From Paracoccus haematequi (GTDB lineage Bacteria > Pseudomonadota > Alphaproteobacteria > Rhodobacterales > Rhodobacteraceae), in NCBI RefSeq assembly GCF_900631945.1, contig NZ_UZWE01000021.1, forward strand, positions 1 to 64,000: DNA of 64,000 bases. Reading direction: 5' to 3'. Shown here one piece after another: positions 26,001 to 33,664 of this stretch (position 1 is the first letter of the stretch; every line of letters starts with the position of its first letter). The position numbers and the translations under genes were made by a program. The notes under the pieces are model-generated. The model was not told the origin of the DNA. It ran no database searches and worked only from the letters and a program-made list of their open reading frames with translations.

Positions 26001-27962
26001 CCGGCGGCGGTAGAGACCCCCGACGGCGCGGGCGGGCGCGACGGCGATCCGGGCAACGACCCGACCGTGGCGCTCTTGACCCGCACGGCGGCGGTCGAAC
26101 TGATCAAGAGCTATCTCGACTTCACCGATGCCAACGGCAATGGCGTCGAGGATGCGGGCGATACGCTGCGCTTCGGCTTTGCCGTCACGAATACCGGCAA
26201 TGTCGCGCTGCGGATCGACACCATCGAGGATCCGCTGGCGGCGGTCGCGGGCGGACCCGTGACCCTGGCGCCGGGCGAAACCGACGCGGCGGCCTTTACC
26301 GCCACCTATCTGCTGACCGACGAGGACATGCAGCGCGGATATGTGCAGAATTCGGCCCGCGTCACCGGCCAGGCGGTCACGGCGGATGGCACGCCGATCC
26401 GCGACGGCCAGACGCCGCTGCGGGCCACCGATGTCTCGGACGCGGGCACCGATCCCGAAGGCGCGGCCCTGGACGATCCGCAGGCGGTGGAGACACCCGA
26501 TGGCGAGGACCGCACCGACGGCGACGGGACCAACGATCCCACCGTGGTCAAGCTGGGCTGGCCCGAGATTCTGCTGAAGATCTCGATTCTCGACACGCCC
26601 GACAGCAACGGCAACGGCATTTTCGACGCGGGCGACCGGATCGTCTATGCCTTCACCGTGACCAATACCGGCAACGTCCTGTTGGAGAATGTCACCGTCG
26701 ATCCGGCCAGCCTCAGCCTGGACCTGCCCGGATTCTCCTGTCAGCCGATCCGGCTTGAGGTGGGCGAAAGCGCGGTGCTGACCTGCACCGGCAACCTCTA
26801 TACCGTCACGCCCGAGGATGCGCGCCGCGGCACGATCAACCTGGCCGCGACCGCGACCGGCAGTTCCATCGCAGGTGTGCAGGCCTCGTCCGATCACGCG
26901 GTCGTCTCGCCCACGATGGAGGCGGGCGGGCTGACGCTGACCAAGACGGCAGATCGCAGCACCGCGCTGGCGGGCGATCTGGTCGGCTATGTGCTGGAGC
27001 TTGGCAACGACGCTTCGGGGATCGCCACGATCACCGATCTGGTCGACACGCTGCCTTCGGGCTTCAGCTATCGCTCGGGCAGCGGCACGGTCGGCGGCAG
27101 CAAGGTCGAGCCCGAGATCCAGGGCAACCGGCTGATCTGGCGCGACCTGCGGCTGGCGGCGGGGGAAACCCTCCGGGTGCGGATCGAGGTTCTGGTCGGC
27201 GGCGGCGTCGAGCCGGGCGCCTATGTGAACCGCGCGCAGGCCTTCAGCCCCGCCACCGGCCGGCCGGTGACGCCCGAGGCCACGGCCACCATCCGGGTCG
27301 AGGCCGATGCGGTCTTTGCCTGCGCGACGGTCATCGGCCGGGTCTTCGACGACCTCAACCACGACGGCTACTACAATGGCCAGCCGTCGCGGCAGAGCCT
27401 GCGTCCCGACCAAGGCAGGCTGCCCGCCGCCGAGGGGGCCGAACGGGGCCTGCCGGGCGTGCGGCTGGTGACGCCGAACGGGCTTGCGGTGACGACCGAC
27501 CGGCATGGCCGCTTCAGTCTGCCCTGCGCCGCCCTGCCGCGCGACATCGGCGCCAACTTCATGCTGAAGCTGGACGAACGCACGCTGCCGCTGGGCTATC
27601 GGCTGACCTCGGAAAATCCGCGCGTGGTGCGGCTGACGCCGGGGATGCTGACGAAGATGAACTTCGGGGCCACCCTGTCGCAGGTCGTGCGCGTGGATCT
27701 GTCGGCGCGCGCCTTCGACGGTCGCGACCTGCGCCCCGAGCTTGAGGCGGGCCTGCGCCAGCTGGTCGGCCAGATCGCGTCGAAGCCTTCGGTGCTGCGG
27801 CTGGGCTATCAGCTGCAACCGGGCGAGGCGAAGGGCGATGCCCGGTCCCGGTTGCGCCAGGTCGAGGCGGCGCTGCGCCGGTTGTGGCCTGCGAACGGCC
27901 GCTTTGCCCTGAATGTCGAGACGGCCGTGGAAACCGCTCCGGCCCGTGCGCGGAACCAGTAA
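20016..27962 (+). CDS. giant DUF11 / SdrD-B-like repeat surface protein
   Basis: A 2648-codon open frame from a GTG at 20016; the real start is probably 19886, in another frame. I count about 17 immunoglobulin-like DUF11 units, recognised by repeated patterns such as VTDPMLGAITGSPLASLAPG and a terminal NTA-type strand. An SdrD-B-like unit (GRVFRDFDNNGAPDADDTGISG) lies near residue 1090. Units about 1386-1745 are three almost identical 120-residue repeats. Later units contain calcium-site-like DSNGNGIQDIGD stretches. A second SdrD-B-like domain (GRVFDDLNHDGYYNG) near residue 2445 and a basic C-terminal segment end it. No sortase, type I or autotransporter signal is seen. Likely an exported adhesin or surface fibre, by analogy. 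It is followed two bases later by an outer-membrane protein gene. Confidence 0.8.
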   Translation: MQGAAAQAVDWVVNVNDSASDPSPAGGLIDYSIRITNDGFNAAPATSLSLTVPSGTVLEATTGAITGCAPLPATGPATVSCPVPALAAGADVSFTAHLRSSVQGTITFGAAVPATAGTATDTQPGNNAVTENTSITAGADIALEMTGPDSAAAGSVVTYALAATNNGPDAVSNLTLTFPVPTGLANITPPSGCTLVGGTYRCAIAGPVAVGATVTQNFQAQIVAASGSTITPAASIGGGTPNDPIPDNNAALKNTEIQAGSDLSIVKSRAPAGTILVGDQVTFTLTPRYSGDSPQGITVTDSLPANYSIVSVTAPGWSATTAGQTVTATRASGTGSGANVALGPITIVAQADTPGSIVNTAQISAATADPNPANNSDDDGGVTIEAPRVDLRANKRGPSPALYVVGQNYDFDISTSNVGNAPFSGQLTMTDHLPAGMTVTSAALNGWTCPALPVAGPANLTCTRDYAPGSPLGVGAQTPIVRLTATVTDAGAQPNGLTVGSPDLPDEQNTANNSITFGGTAAQPANSADLRVIKTANLATVASGDEIQFTLEIVNDGPTQATSVAVTDELTGLINNAAGPAAGFVGYSVTNGSATGLSCSSASSGSTGRRATCSIATLPVCTAGTGDCPRIVLTVRPGGDAGSRTNTASAMSADTPDPVLGNNAGSVSHAVTARTDVTVSKVAISTTPPAVGQPFEYVITARTLNNGLSSAQNVTITDTLPAGMTFISATPSSGSCSVRPGANTTTGPGNDTVTCNLGVIGVNAQRTATIRLRPNLGLQGGTATNTVAVSTSTAETDTSNNVFSLGTVIANPQVDLLINKTDSVDPLPVGDSTVYHLTVTNSGPSVATNVVVTDDMPTDHIAYQSYAVSDDGTCGTLPTPGTSGGKLICSFPVLGVNESRRIDITAQGLSKGVPMNRAAVTSDETQGGFEPNTTNNATQQATTLRTRADVEVVSKTATPATVNLRDPFQFVIDVRNNSGVGLDEADDVVVTDNLPSGTELMGTPTVTVTSGTASTASCTGSSGATSFSCQLGTMSPGATVRIAAPTRVVTVTSTGQEFTNTASIDTSSFEADQTNNSNSGIVTVGASSLAGRVFRDFDNNGAPDADDTGISGLSVTLSGTAFDGTPITRTVSTAADGSYAFLGIPEGTYSITHAAIGEAQLQDGDTTAGSAGGTTAPTTISGIALPAATPASGYLFPKVPQALIGIAKHRSSGPQIQADGSFTASFGLTVRNPSLEPLEDIQVTDPLAGAAPAFGSFAALSDPATDPLAPGSYTIVGAPSGSCGGANGGFDGASDRVVASGFTLAAGAQCSLSFQIRVRPSAPMPPVQASGGNYENLADVEGTGALSGQTRATNPDLADRSNNGTTVQPGVVSPTPLAPAFAPSLTLVKTADTSALSAPPAVGDRITYSLTVQNTGNVTLTNVAVTDPMLGAITGSPLASLAPGASQVLTASYDLTQADLDAGRVENTATAEGEAPDGSTVDDVSGTDATNDDPTITSLTAQPAITLVKAADASAVSSPAAVGDRITYSLTVQNTGNVTLTNVAVTDPMLGAITGSPLASLAPGASQVLTASYDLTQADLDAGRVENTATAEGEAPDGSTVDDVSGTDATNDDPTITSLTAQPAITLVKTADASAVSSPAAVGDRITYSLTVQNTGNVTLTNVAVTDPMLGAITGSPLASLAPGASQVLTASYDLTQADLDAGRVENTATAEGDTPDGGTVDDVSGTDATNDDPTITGLTAQPAITLVKTADDSGISTPAAVGDPITYSFTVTNTGSVTLKNVVLTESLAGAVVTGGPIAALAPGAVDAASFTATYRLTQADIDAGEVRNSATVTGTPDSGGPVSDVSGTTAGDDAPTRVTIAPQTGIRLVKSLAGIEDSNGNGIQDIGDLVRFGFEVTNTGNVALRVETIADATASVSGGPVTIAPGATNRGSFTAIHVLTQADLDRGHVQNSASVEGLAVRGDGSPILGSDGALRASDVSDAGTDPEGAAVGDPAAVETPDGAGGRDGDPGNDPTVALLTRTAAVELIKSYLDFTDANGNGVEDAGDTLRFGFAVTNTGNVALRIDTIEDPLAAVAGGPVTLAPGETDAAAFTATYLLTDEDMQRGYVQNSARVTGQAVTADGTPIRDGQTPLRATDVSDAGTDPEGAALDDPQAVETPDGEDRTDGDGTNDPTVVKLGWPEILLKISILDTPDSNGNGIFDAGDRIVYAFTVTNTGNVLLENVTVDPASLSLDLPGFSCQPIRLEVGESAVLTCTGNLYTVTPEDARRGTINLAATATGSSIAGVQASSDHAVVSPTMEAGGLTLTKTADRSTALAGDLVGYVLELGNDASGIATITDLVDTLPSGFSYRSGSGTVGGSKVEPEIQGNRLIWRDLRLAAGETLRVRIEVLVGGGVEPGAYVNRAQAFSPATGRPVTPEATATIRVEADAVFACATVIGRVFDDLNHDGYYNGQPSRQSLRPDQGRLPAAEGAERGLPGVRLVTPNGLAVTTDRHGRFSLPCAALPRDIGANFMLKLDERTLPLGYRLTSENPRVVRLTPGMLTKMNFGATLSQVVRVDLSARAFDGRDLRPELEAGLRQLVGQIASKPSVLRLGYQLQPGEAKGDARSRLRQVEAALRRLWPANGRFALNVETAVETAPARARNQ
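24181..25260 (+). repeat. three 360-base tandem repeats within the surface-protein gene
   Basis: Exact 360-base periodicity: copies begin at 24181, 24541 and 24901, with a diverged fourth from 25261. Copies 2 and 3 are identical over about 187 bases (24544-24730 against 24904-25090), while copies 1 and 3 agree in places where copy 2 differs (for example the T at 24371 and 25091 against C at 24731). The near-identity at DNA level, including silent sites, points to recent duplication or gene conversion. Confidence 0.95.
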
Positions 27963-27963
27963 G

Positions 27964-30900
27964 ATGGCGAATTTTCCTATCATGAACCCGATTGCTTCCT
28001 TCCGTCTGACGGCCTGTTCCGCCCTGGCGCTGATCCTGTCGCTGCAATCCACGCTGGCGGATCCGGCCGGCAGCCGGGGCTGCGCGCTGATCCAGGGCGA
28101 GTTGCCCGGCGACTGCGCCCATGACAATGCGGGCACCGTCGTCTCGCGCGAGCTGCCGGCCAATGCCCGGCACGAACCGGCGGGCGACCTGGGGCCGCTG
28201 GGCTTCTCGATCTCGATCGAGGCGACCCCGGCCGAGCCGCGCCGAACCGTCGCGGGCGCGGCCCCGGCGCCCGACCGGCTGCGCGAGATGGACCAGGATC
28301 TGGACCGGCTGGGACTTAGGGTCAGCGTCGACGGGCTGGGCGCGCGGCCGATCCTGAACGTGGCGACCGCGGATCTGCGCAGCAGCTATGGTCCGGGGCA
28401 GGCGGTGGTGTTCCGAACCTCGTCGAACTATCCGGGCTGGATCGCGCGGGCGCAGGTGATCGTCATCGATCCCGACCGCCCCGGCCATCCGCTGGCGGTG
28501 CTGCCCGCATCGCCGAACGGGCTGACCGAATGGCGGATGCCCGCCGAGGGTCCGGAGGAGATGACCTATGTTCTGCGGGTCGAGGACCGCGAGGGACGGC
28601 GCGACGAGACCGTGCCCCTGCCGCTGCGGCGCGCCTCGGCCGTCCTGGAGGGCGCGGATCTGACCGGCCCAATCATCGCGCCCGGCGAGGGCGAGGACCG
28701 CACCGCCCGGCGCGGCATCCCGGTCCATGGCGCGGTGGTCACCGTCTCGGGCGAGGATCTGCCCGCCGGGGCGCGGCTGACCGTGCTGGGCGAACCGGCG
28801 ATCCCCGATGCCGGCGGCCGCTTCGTGCTGCAACGCATCCTGCCGCCTGGCGAACATGACCTGCGCATCGCGATGGGCGACCAGGCCCAGACCCGCCACG
28901 TCACCGTCCCGCAGCGCGAGCTGTTCGCGACCGGCATCGCCGAGATCACCCTGGGTCGCGACCAGGTCAGCGACGAGACCTGGCGCTATGGCCGGGTGGC
29001 GGGCTTCGTCCAGGGCGTGCTGGCCGACGGGACCAAGGTGACGGCCTCGGTCGATACCCGCGATACCGAACTGCGCGACATGTTCCGCCATGTGACGCGG
29101 CGCTTCCCCGACCAGGTGCTGCGCCAGATCGAGGACCGCGACGTCTGGGTCACGACCGGCGACGACAGCACGGTCGAGAACCTGGCGCCGACCTCGGGGC
29201 GGCTGTTCGTGCGGCTGGAAAACGACCAGAGCTATGCGATGTGGGGCGATTTCCGCCCCGAGGGCGATCTGGACCGGATGGTGCGCAGTGACCGCACACT
29301 CTACGGCGCCTCTGCCGGGTGGCGTTCGGCCGAGACGGCCGCCGATGGCAGTCCACGGCAGAAGATCGGCGCCTATGCGGCCTCGACCGACCGGCTGAGC
29401 CAGCGCGACGTGTTCCGCGGCACCGGCGGCAGCGCCTATTTCCTGTCCCACCGCGACATCGAGGCGGGAACCGAAACGCTGATGGTCGAAATCCGCGACC
29501 GGGTCTCGAATACCATCGTGTCGTCCCGCCGCCTGGTCGAGGGGCGGGACTATCGCATCGACTATGTGCAGGGCGTGGTGATCCTGAACGGGCCCTTGTC
29601 GCCCTCGGCGGGCGGTCCGGGGCTGGTCAGCGACAGCGCCCTGGGGGACCAACTGGTCAATCTGGTCGCGCAATACGACTATGTCCCGGCGAACGGCGCG
29701 GATTCCAGCGACAGCTATGGCGCGCGGGCCGAAAGCTGGGTCACGCCGCGTCTGCGCTTTGGCGCCACGCTGGCGCAGGAAGGGGCAGGGGGCGCCGACA
29801 ACCGTCTGGGCGGCGCCGACCTGCTGTGGAAGCGCAGCGAGGACAGCTGGTTCTCGGCCGAACTGGCCGAGAGCGAGGGACCGGGCCTGGGCCAGGCCCT
29901 GTCTCTGACCGGCGGGCTGGATCTGGATCCGGCCAGCCCCACGGCGGGCGTCAAGGGGCTGCGCGCAAGGGGGATGCATGTCGAGGGGCGGCTGGATCTT
30001 GCCGAAATCGGCGGCGCGGGCCATGTCACCGCCTTCTGGGATCGCCGGGACGAAGGCTTCGTCTCGCCCGACTGGAACGTGACGGTGGGCCAGCGCAGCG
30101 GCGGTCTGGACGGCCGGGTCGAGATCGGCGGCGCGACTGCCCTGACCTTCGGCGCCACCCGGTTCCGCGACGATGCGGGCAAGCGCGACGACCGCGAACG
30201 CATCGGGATCGACCACTGGCTGAGCGGCGCCTGGCAGGTCGAGGCCGAGATCGCGCGTCGCGACCTGGCCAATCCCACGGCCCTGGTCCAGGGAGAGAAC
30301 GGCAAGTCCACCGACGCCGCCCTGCGCCTGACCTGGCATCGCGACGAGGATCTGTCGGCCTGGGTCTTCGGGCAGGCGAACCTGTCGCGGTCGGGCGATG
30401 TGCTGCGCGACGACCGAGTGGGGATCGGCGCCGAGGCCGCGGTCACAGATCGGCTCAGCGCGCTGTCCGAGGTGTCGGACGGCACCCAGGGCGTCGCCGG
30501 GCGGCTGGAACTGGCCTGGGCCAAGGATGCCGCCACGACCTATACGCTGGGCTGGCGCGAAGATCCGACGCAGATCGACAACCTCGCCAGCGGCGAGCGG
30601 CGCGGCCTGACCTTCGGCGCGCAGCGGCAGGTCAACGACCGCTGGGCCTATACGACCGAGACGATCCGCAGCGGCGTCACCAGCCGCCGGTCGCTGGCCT
30701 CCAGCTATGGCGTCAGCTACACGCCGGACGAACGCTGGCGCCATGATGTCGGGGTGGTCACCGGCCGGACGCTGGAACAGGACGGCAGCCGGATGCGGCG
30801 CACCGGCCTGTCGCTGGGCACCCAGTTCTCGAACGGCGAGGATCAGGCGGCCAGCCTGCGCGGCGAATGGCGGCGCGAACGGTCGGACGACGCGCTGCAA

Positions 30901-31542
30901 CCGATCCGCCGCAAGACCTGGATGGTCACGGGCGATTTCACCTATCGCACCAATGACGACTGGCGCCTGGTGGGGGAACTGGACACGGTGATCTCGACGG
31001 GCGAGGACGACCTGCGCGACGGCCGCTATATCGAGGCGATGCTAGGCTACGCCTATCGCCCGGTCCATGACGACCGGCTGAACGCGCTGTTCAGCTATAC
31101 CTATCTGGAGGATCTGCCGGGGGCCGATCAGGTCAATATCGACGGCGAGACGGACGGGCCGCGCCAGCGCAGCCATATCCTGAACGCGGCCTTCAGCTAT
31201 GACCTGGACCAGCGGTGGACGCTGGGCGGCAAATACGGCTTCCGCACCCGCCAGCAGGCCGACCGGGACGATTCGGATTTCACCCGTTCCACCGCGCATC
31301 TGGCGGCGCTGCGGGCCGATTACCGCATCGTGCATCGCTGGGACGCCATGGCCGAGATCCGCGCCTTCCACGCGCCCCGCGCCGAGATGACCGAATATGG
31401 CGCGCTGCTGGCCGTCTATCGCGAGGTCACGCCCCATGCCCGGCTGGGGGTGGGCTATGCCTGGGGCGGCATCTCGGACGACCTGCGCAAGATCGAACCG
31501 GCCAAGCGGGGGATCTTCGTGAACCTGATCGGCAAGTTCTGA
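27964..31542 (+). CDS. probable outer-membrane beta-barrel protein, partner of the giant repeat protein
   Basis: A 1192-residue exported protein: a signal peptide (SALALILSLQSTLADP) is followed by an N-terminal soluble part with Ig-like or carboxypeptidase-regulatory-like segments (GRFVLQRILPPGEHDLRIA, and YRIDYVQGVVILNGPL near residue 540). The second half has alternating polar/hydrophobic strands rich in Tyr, Trp and Arg and ends in phenylalanine (NLIGKF), both typical of outer-membrane barrels. It begins 2 bases after the repeat-protein stop, so the genes form an operon and the barrel may export or anchor the repeat protein. I do not recognise a named family. An ATG at 27982 is an alternative start. 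Confidence 0.75.
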   Translation: MANFPIMNPIASFRLTACSALALILSLQSTLADPAGSRGCALIQGELPGDCAHDNAGTVVSRELPANARHEPAGDLGPLGFSISIEATPAEPRRTVAGAAPAPDRLREMDQDLDRLGLRVSVDGLGARPILNVATADLRSSYGPGQAVVFRTSSNYPGWIARAQVIVIDPDRPGHPLAVLPASPNGLTEWRMPAEGPEEMTYVLRVEDREGRRDETVPLPLRRASAVLEGADLTGPIIAPGEGEDRTARRGIPVHGAVVTVSGEDLPAGARLTVLGEPAIPDAGGRFVLQRILPPGEHDLRIAMGDQAQTRHVTVPQRELFATGIAEITLGRDQVSDETWRYGRVAGFVQGVLADGTKVTASVDTRDTELRDMFRHVTRRFPDQVLRQIEDRDVWVTTGDDSTVENLAPTSGRLFVRLENDQSYAMWGDFRPEGDLDRMVRSDRTLYGASAGWRSAETAADGSPRQKIGAYAASTDRLSQRDVFRGTGGSAYFLSHRDIEAGTETLMVEIRDRVSNTIVSSRRLVEGRDYRIDYVQGVVILNGPLSPSAGGPGLVSDSALGDQLVNLVAQYDYVPANGADSSDSYGARAESWVTPRLRFGATLAQEGAGGADNRLGGADLLWKRSEDSWFSAELAESEGPGLGQALSLTGGLDLDPASPTAGVKGLRARGMHVEGRLDLAEIGGAGHVTAFWDRRDEGFVSPDWNVTVGQRSGGLDGRVEIGGATALTFGATRFRDDAGKRDDRERIGIDHWLSGAWQVEAEIARRDLANPTALVQGENGKSTDAALRLTWHRDEDLSAWVFGQANLSRSGDVLRDDRVGIGAEAAVTDRLSALSEVSDGTQGVAGRLELAWAKDAATTYTLGWREDPTQIDNLASGERRGLTFGAQRQVNDRWAYTTETIRSGVTSRRSLASSYGVSYTPDERWRHDVGVVTGRTLEQDGSRMRRTGLSLGTQFSNGEDQAASLRGEWRRERSDDALQPIRRKTWMVTGDFTYRTNDDWRLVGELDTVISTGEDDLRDGRYIEAMLGYAYRPVHDDRLNALFSYTYLEDLPGADQVNIDGETDGPRQRSHILNAAFSYDLDQRWTLGGKYGFRTRQQADRDDSDFTRSTAHLAALRADYRIVHRWDAMAEIRAFHAPRAEMTEYGALLAVYREVTPHARLGVGYAWGGISDDLRKIEPAKRGIFVNLIGKF

Positions 31543-31552
31543 CCCCCCTTCG

Positions 31553-31590
31553 GCAGGCCGCGACGCCCTTCCGGCGGCGCTGCGGCCTGC
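31553..31590 (+). terminator. possible terminator after the outer-membrane protein gene
   Basis: A 9-base inverted repeat (GCAGGCCGC / GCGGCCTGC) with a 20-base loop starts 11 bases after the stop codon. It lacks a T run. The rest of 31543-31822 holds no gene I can support; if the next gene really ends at 32092, the gene-free stretch is 31543-32091. Confidence 0.4.
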
Positions 31591-31822
31591 AACTCCTCGC
31601 CCCCGGCCTCCGGCCGCCTGGCCCAGGCATGCGGCAGGCCGGGCGCAGGCCCAACCTCTCCCGGATCGGGGTGACACCGACCGGCGCGGCCCGTCTCGTT
31701 CTGCGACGAGACCCGGCCCGCTCTCTCTGGCCACCCCCGCTCTGAACGGATTATTCCTGACTGGATGCAGGAAAGGTGCTGCCCAATCCGCCGTGGCAGA
31801 TGCTGCCGGGTGAAGGCAATGC

Positions 31823-33664
31823 CTACCGCGTCGAGGCCGCGACCTTCGCGGTCGCCATCACGGGCCGCTGGGTTTCGTCGGGCTGGTCGCGCCGACATCC
31901 GGCAGGACTGTGGCTGGGACCGGATTGCCGGCTGATCCTGCCAATCGCGGCGCTTCGCGGACGGGTGCCGTGCGCGACCCTGGCCCCAGGCCGGGACGCG
32001 GCGCCGCGAATTGCTGGACCGAGGGCCGGGTGCCGCCCGCCGGGCAGGGGCAAGGCTGACCTGATGAAGGGGCGATCCGGGCTGAGGCCTCTCAGTGCCC
32101 GCCGCCGCCCGCCGCCCCGCGGGCGGGGGGGCTTCATCGCCAGGGCCATCACGGCAAGGCCCACGAACAGCATCGTCAGCAGGGTGAACACGTCGATGAA
32201 GGACATGATCGTGGCCTGCTGCGCCACCCGTCCCGCCATCTGCGCCAGGGCGCCGTCAACGGGCAGGCCGTGGCTGGCCAGGTTGCGCTGCATCATCTCA
32301 AGCTGGCTCAGCGCCTGCGGGTTGGCCCAGGTCACGGATTCGTCCAGTCGGGCGGTGTGCAGTGCGCGGCGGTCGGTCAGCACGGTATTGATCATCGCCA
32401 GCCCGACCGCCCCGCCCAGGTTGCGCATCAGGTTGTAAAGCCCGGACGCGCCCTTCATCTTGGCGGGCGGCAGCGTGCCCAGAGCCAGGTTGTTGATCGG
32501 AACCATGCAGATCATCAGCGACAGGCCGCGCAGCACCTGCGGCCAGAACAGTTCCTGAAAGTCCCAATCGGCGGTCATGCCGGTCAGCATCCAGGACGAA
32601 ATCCCGAAGCCGACGAAGCCGCACAGCAGCATCAGGCGCAGATCCATCCTCGACGCCAGGATCCCGGCCAGCGGCGCCGACACGAACATCGCCAGCCCCG
32701 AGACGAACACCGTCTCGCCGATCATCAGGCTGTCATAGCCCCGGATCGCCGAGAGATAGAGCGGATAGAGATAGGTCATCCCGTAAAGCCCGATCCCCAT
32801 CACGAAGGAAAACACCGATCCGACCGCGAAATTGGTGTTCGCGAAGGCCGAGAAATCCACCAGCGGCTCGTCGCGGGTGAAGGCGCGCCAGAAGGTAACA
32901 ATGCCGCCCAGGACCATCACCACGAACAGGATCGCCACGGCCTCGTCCTGGAACCAGTCGTTGCCGGGCCCTTCCTCCAGCACGAATTCCATCGCGCCCA
33001 GGAAGGCCGCCAGGGCGACCAGGCCGGTCCAGTCGAACTTGCCCCACAACGACCATTCCGGCTTGTCGAAATCCACAAGCGCCAGAACGCCCAGGGTGAC
33101 GGCGATCCCGGCGGGGACGTTGACCAGGAACAGCCAGTGCCAGGACAGCGCATGGCTGAGATATCCGCCCACCGTCGGTCCCACCGTGGGCGCCAGCGTC
33201 GCCACCAGCCCGATCATGGGCGAGACGACGTTGCGCTTCGCGGGCGGAAAGATCGTGAAGGCGGCGGCAAACACGGACGGGATCATGCCGCCGCCCAGAA
33301 ACCCCTGGACGCCGCGCCACAGGATCATCTCGTTGATGGACGACGAGGTGGCGCACAGGAAGGACGCCGCCGTGAACCCCGCCGCCGAAATGGCGAACAG
33401 GTATCGCGTCGACATCATCCGGCCCAGGAATCCCGACAGCGGGATCATCACCACCTCGGCGATCAGATATGAGGTCTGCACCCAGGAGATTTCGTCCGAG
33501 GAGGCGCCCAGCCCTGCCTGGATTTCCGGCAGCGATGCCGAGACGATCTGGATGTCCAGGATCGCCATGAACATGCCGAAGACCATGATGAAGAAGGCGG
33601 CGACCCGGCGCGGCGTCAGTTCGGGCGCGGCGGCCTGATCGGCAGGGGCGGCGGGGGCGGCCAT
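31823..33664 (-). CDS. DHA2-type MFS multidrug efflux permease (EmrB-like)
   Basis: A 613-codon reading of a 14-helix drug:proton antiporter of the EmrB/QacA type. The N-terminal VFGMFMAILDIQIVSASLPE (motif D1-like), WVQTSYLIAE and LAPTVGPTVGGYLS (antiporter motif C-like) segments are clear. Homology should end near 32092: the last 90 or so residues are basic and unlike the family. In a run of seven Gs (32125-32131), removing one base gives MKPPARGAAGGGGH and a stop at 32092-32094, a normal end. So the extended tail is probably a frameshift, real or technical. It starts right after the adaptor gene's stop and would form a tripartite pump with it and an outer-membrane channel encoded elsewhere. 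Confidence 0.9.
   Translation of the reverse strand: MAAPAAPADQAAAPELTPRRVAAFFIMVFGMFMAILDIQIVSASLPEIQAGLGASSDEISWVQTSYLIAEVVMIPLSGFLGRMMSTRYLFAISAAGFTAASFLCATSSSINEMILWRGVQGFLGGGMIPSVFAAAFTIFPPAKRNVVSPMIGLVATLAPTVGPTVGGYLSHALSWHWLFLVNVPAGIAVTLGVLALVDFDKPEWSLWGKFDWTGLVALAAFLGAMEFVLEEGPGNDWFQDEAVAILFVVMVLGGIVTFWRAFTRDEPLVDFSAFANTNFAVGSVFSFVMGIGLYGMTYLYPLYLSAIRGYDSLMIGETVFVSGLAMFVSAPLAGILASRMDLRLMLLCGFVGFGISSWMLTGMTADWDFQELFWPQVLRGLSLMICMVPINNLALGTLPPAKMKGASGLYNLMRNLGGAVGLAMINTVLTDRRALHTARLDESVTWANPQALSQLEMMQRNLASHGLPVDGALAQMAGRVAQQATIMSFIDVFTLLTMLFVGLAVMALAMKPPRPRGGGRRRALRGLSPDRPFIRSALPLPGGRHPALGPAIRGAASRPGARVAHGTRPRSAAIGRISRQSGPSHSPAGCRRDQPDETQRPVMATAKVAASTR

Noticed and set aside
23589-28163. 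A 1524-codon open frame on the minus strand, antisense to the repeat protein
   Set aside because: It is rich in Arg, Gly, Asp and His, has no recognisable domain, and mirrors the plus-strand gene; it is a by-product of high GC and repeated codons.
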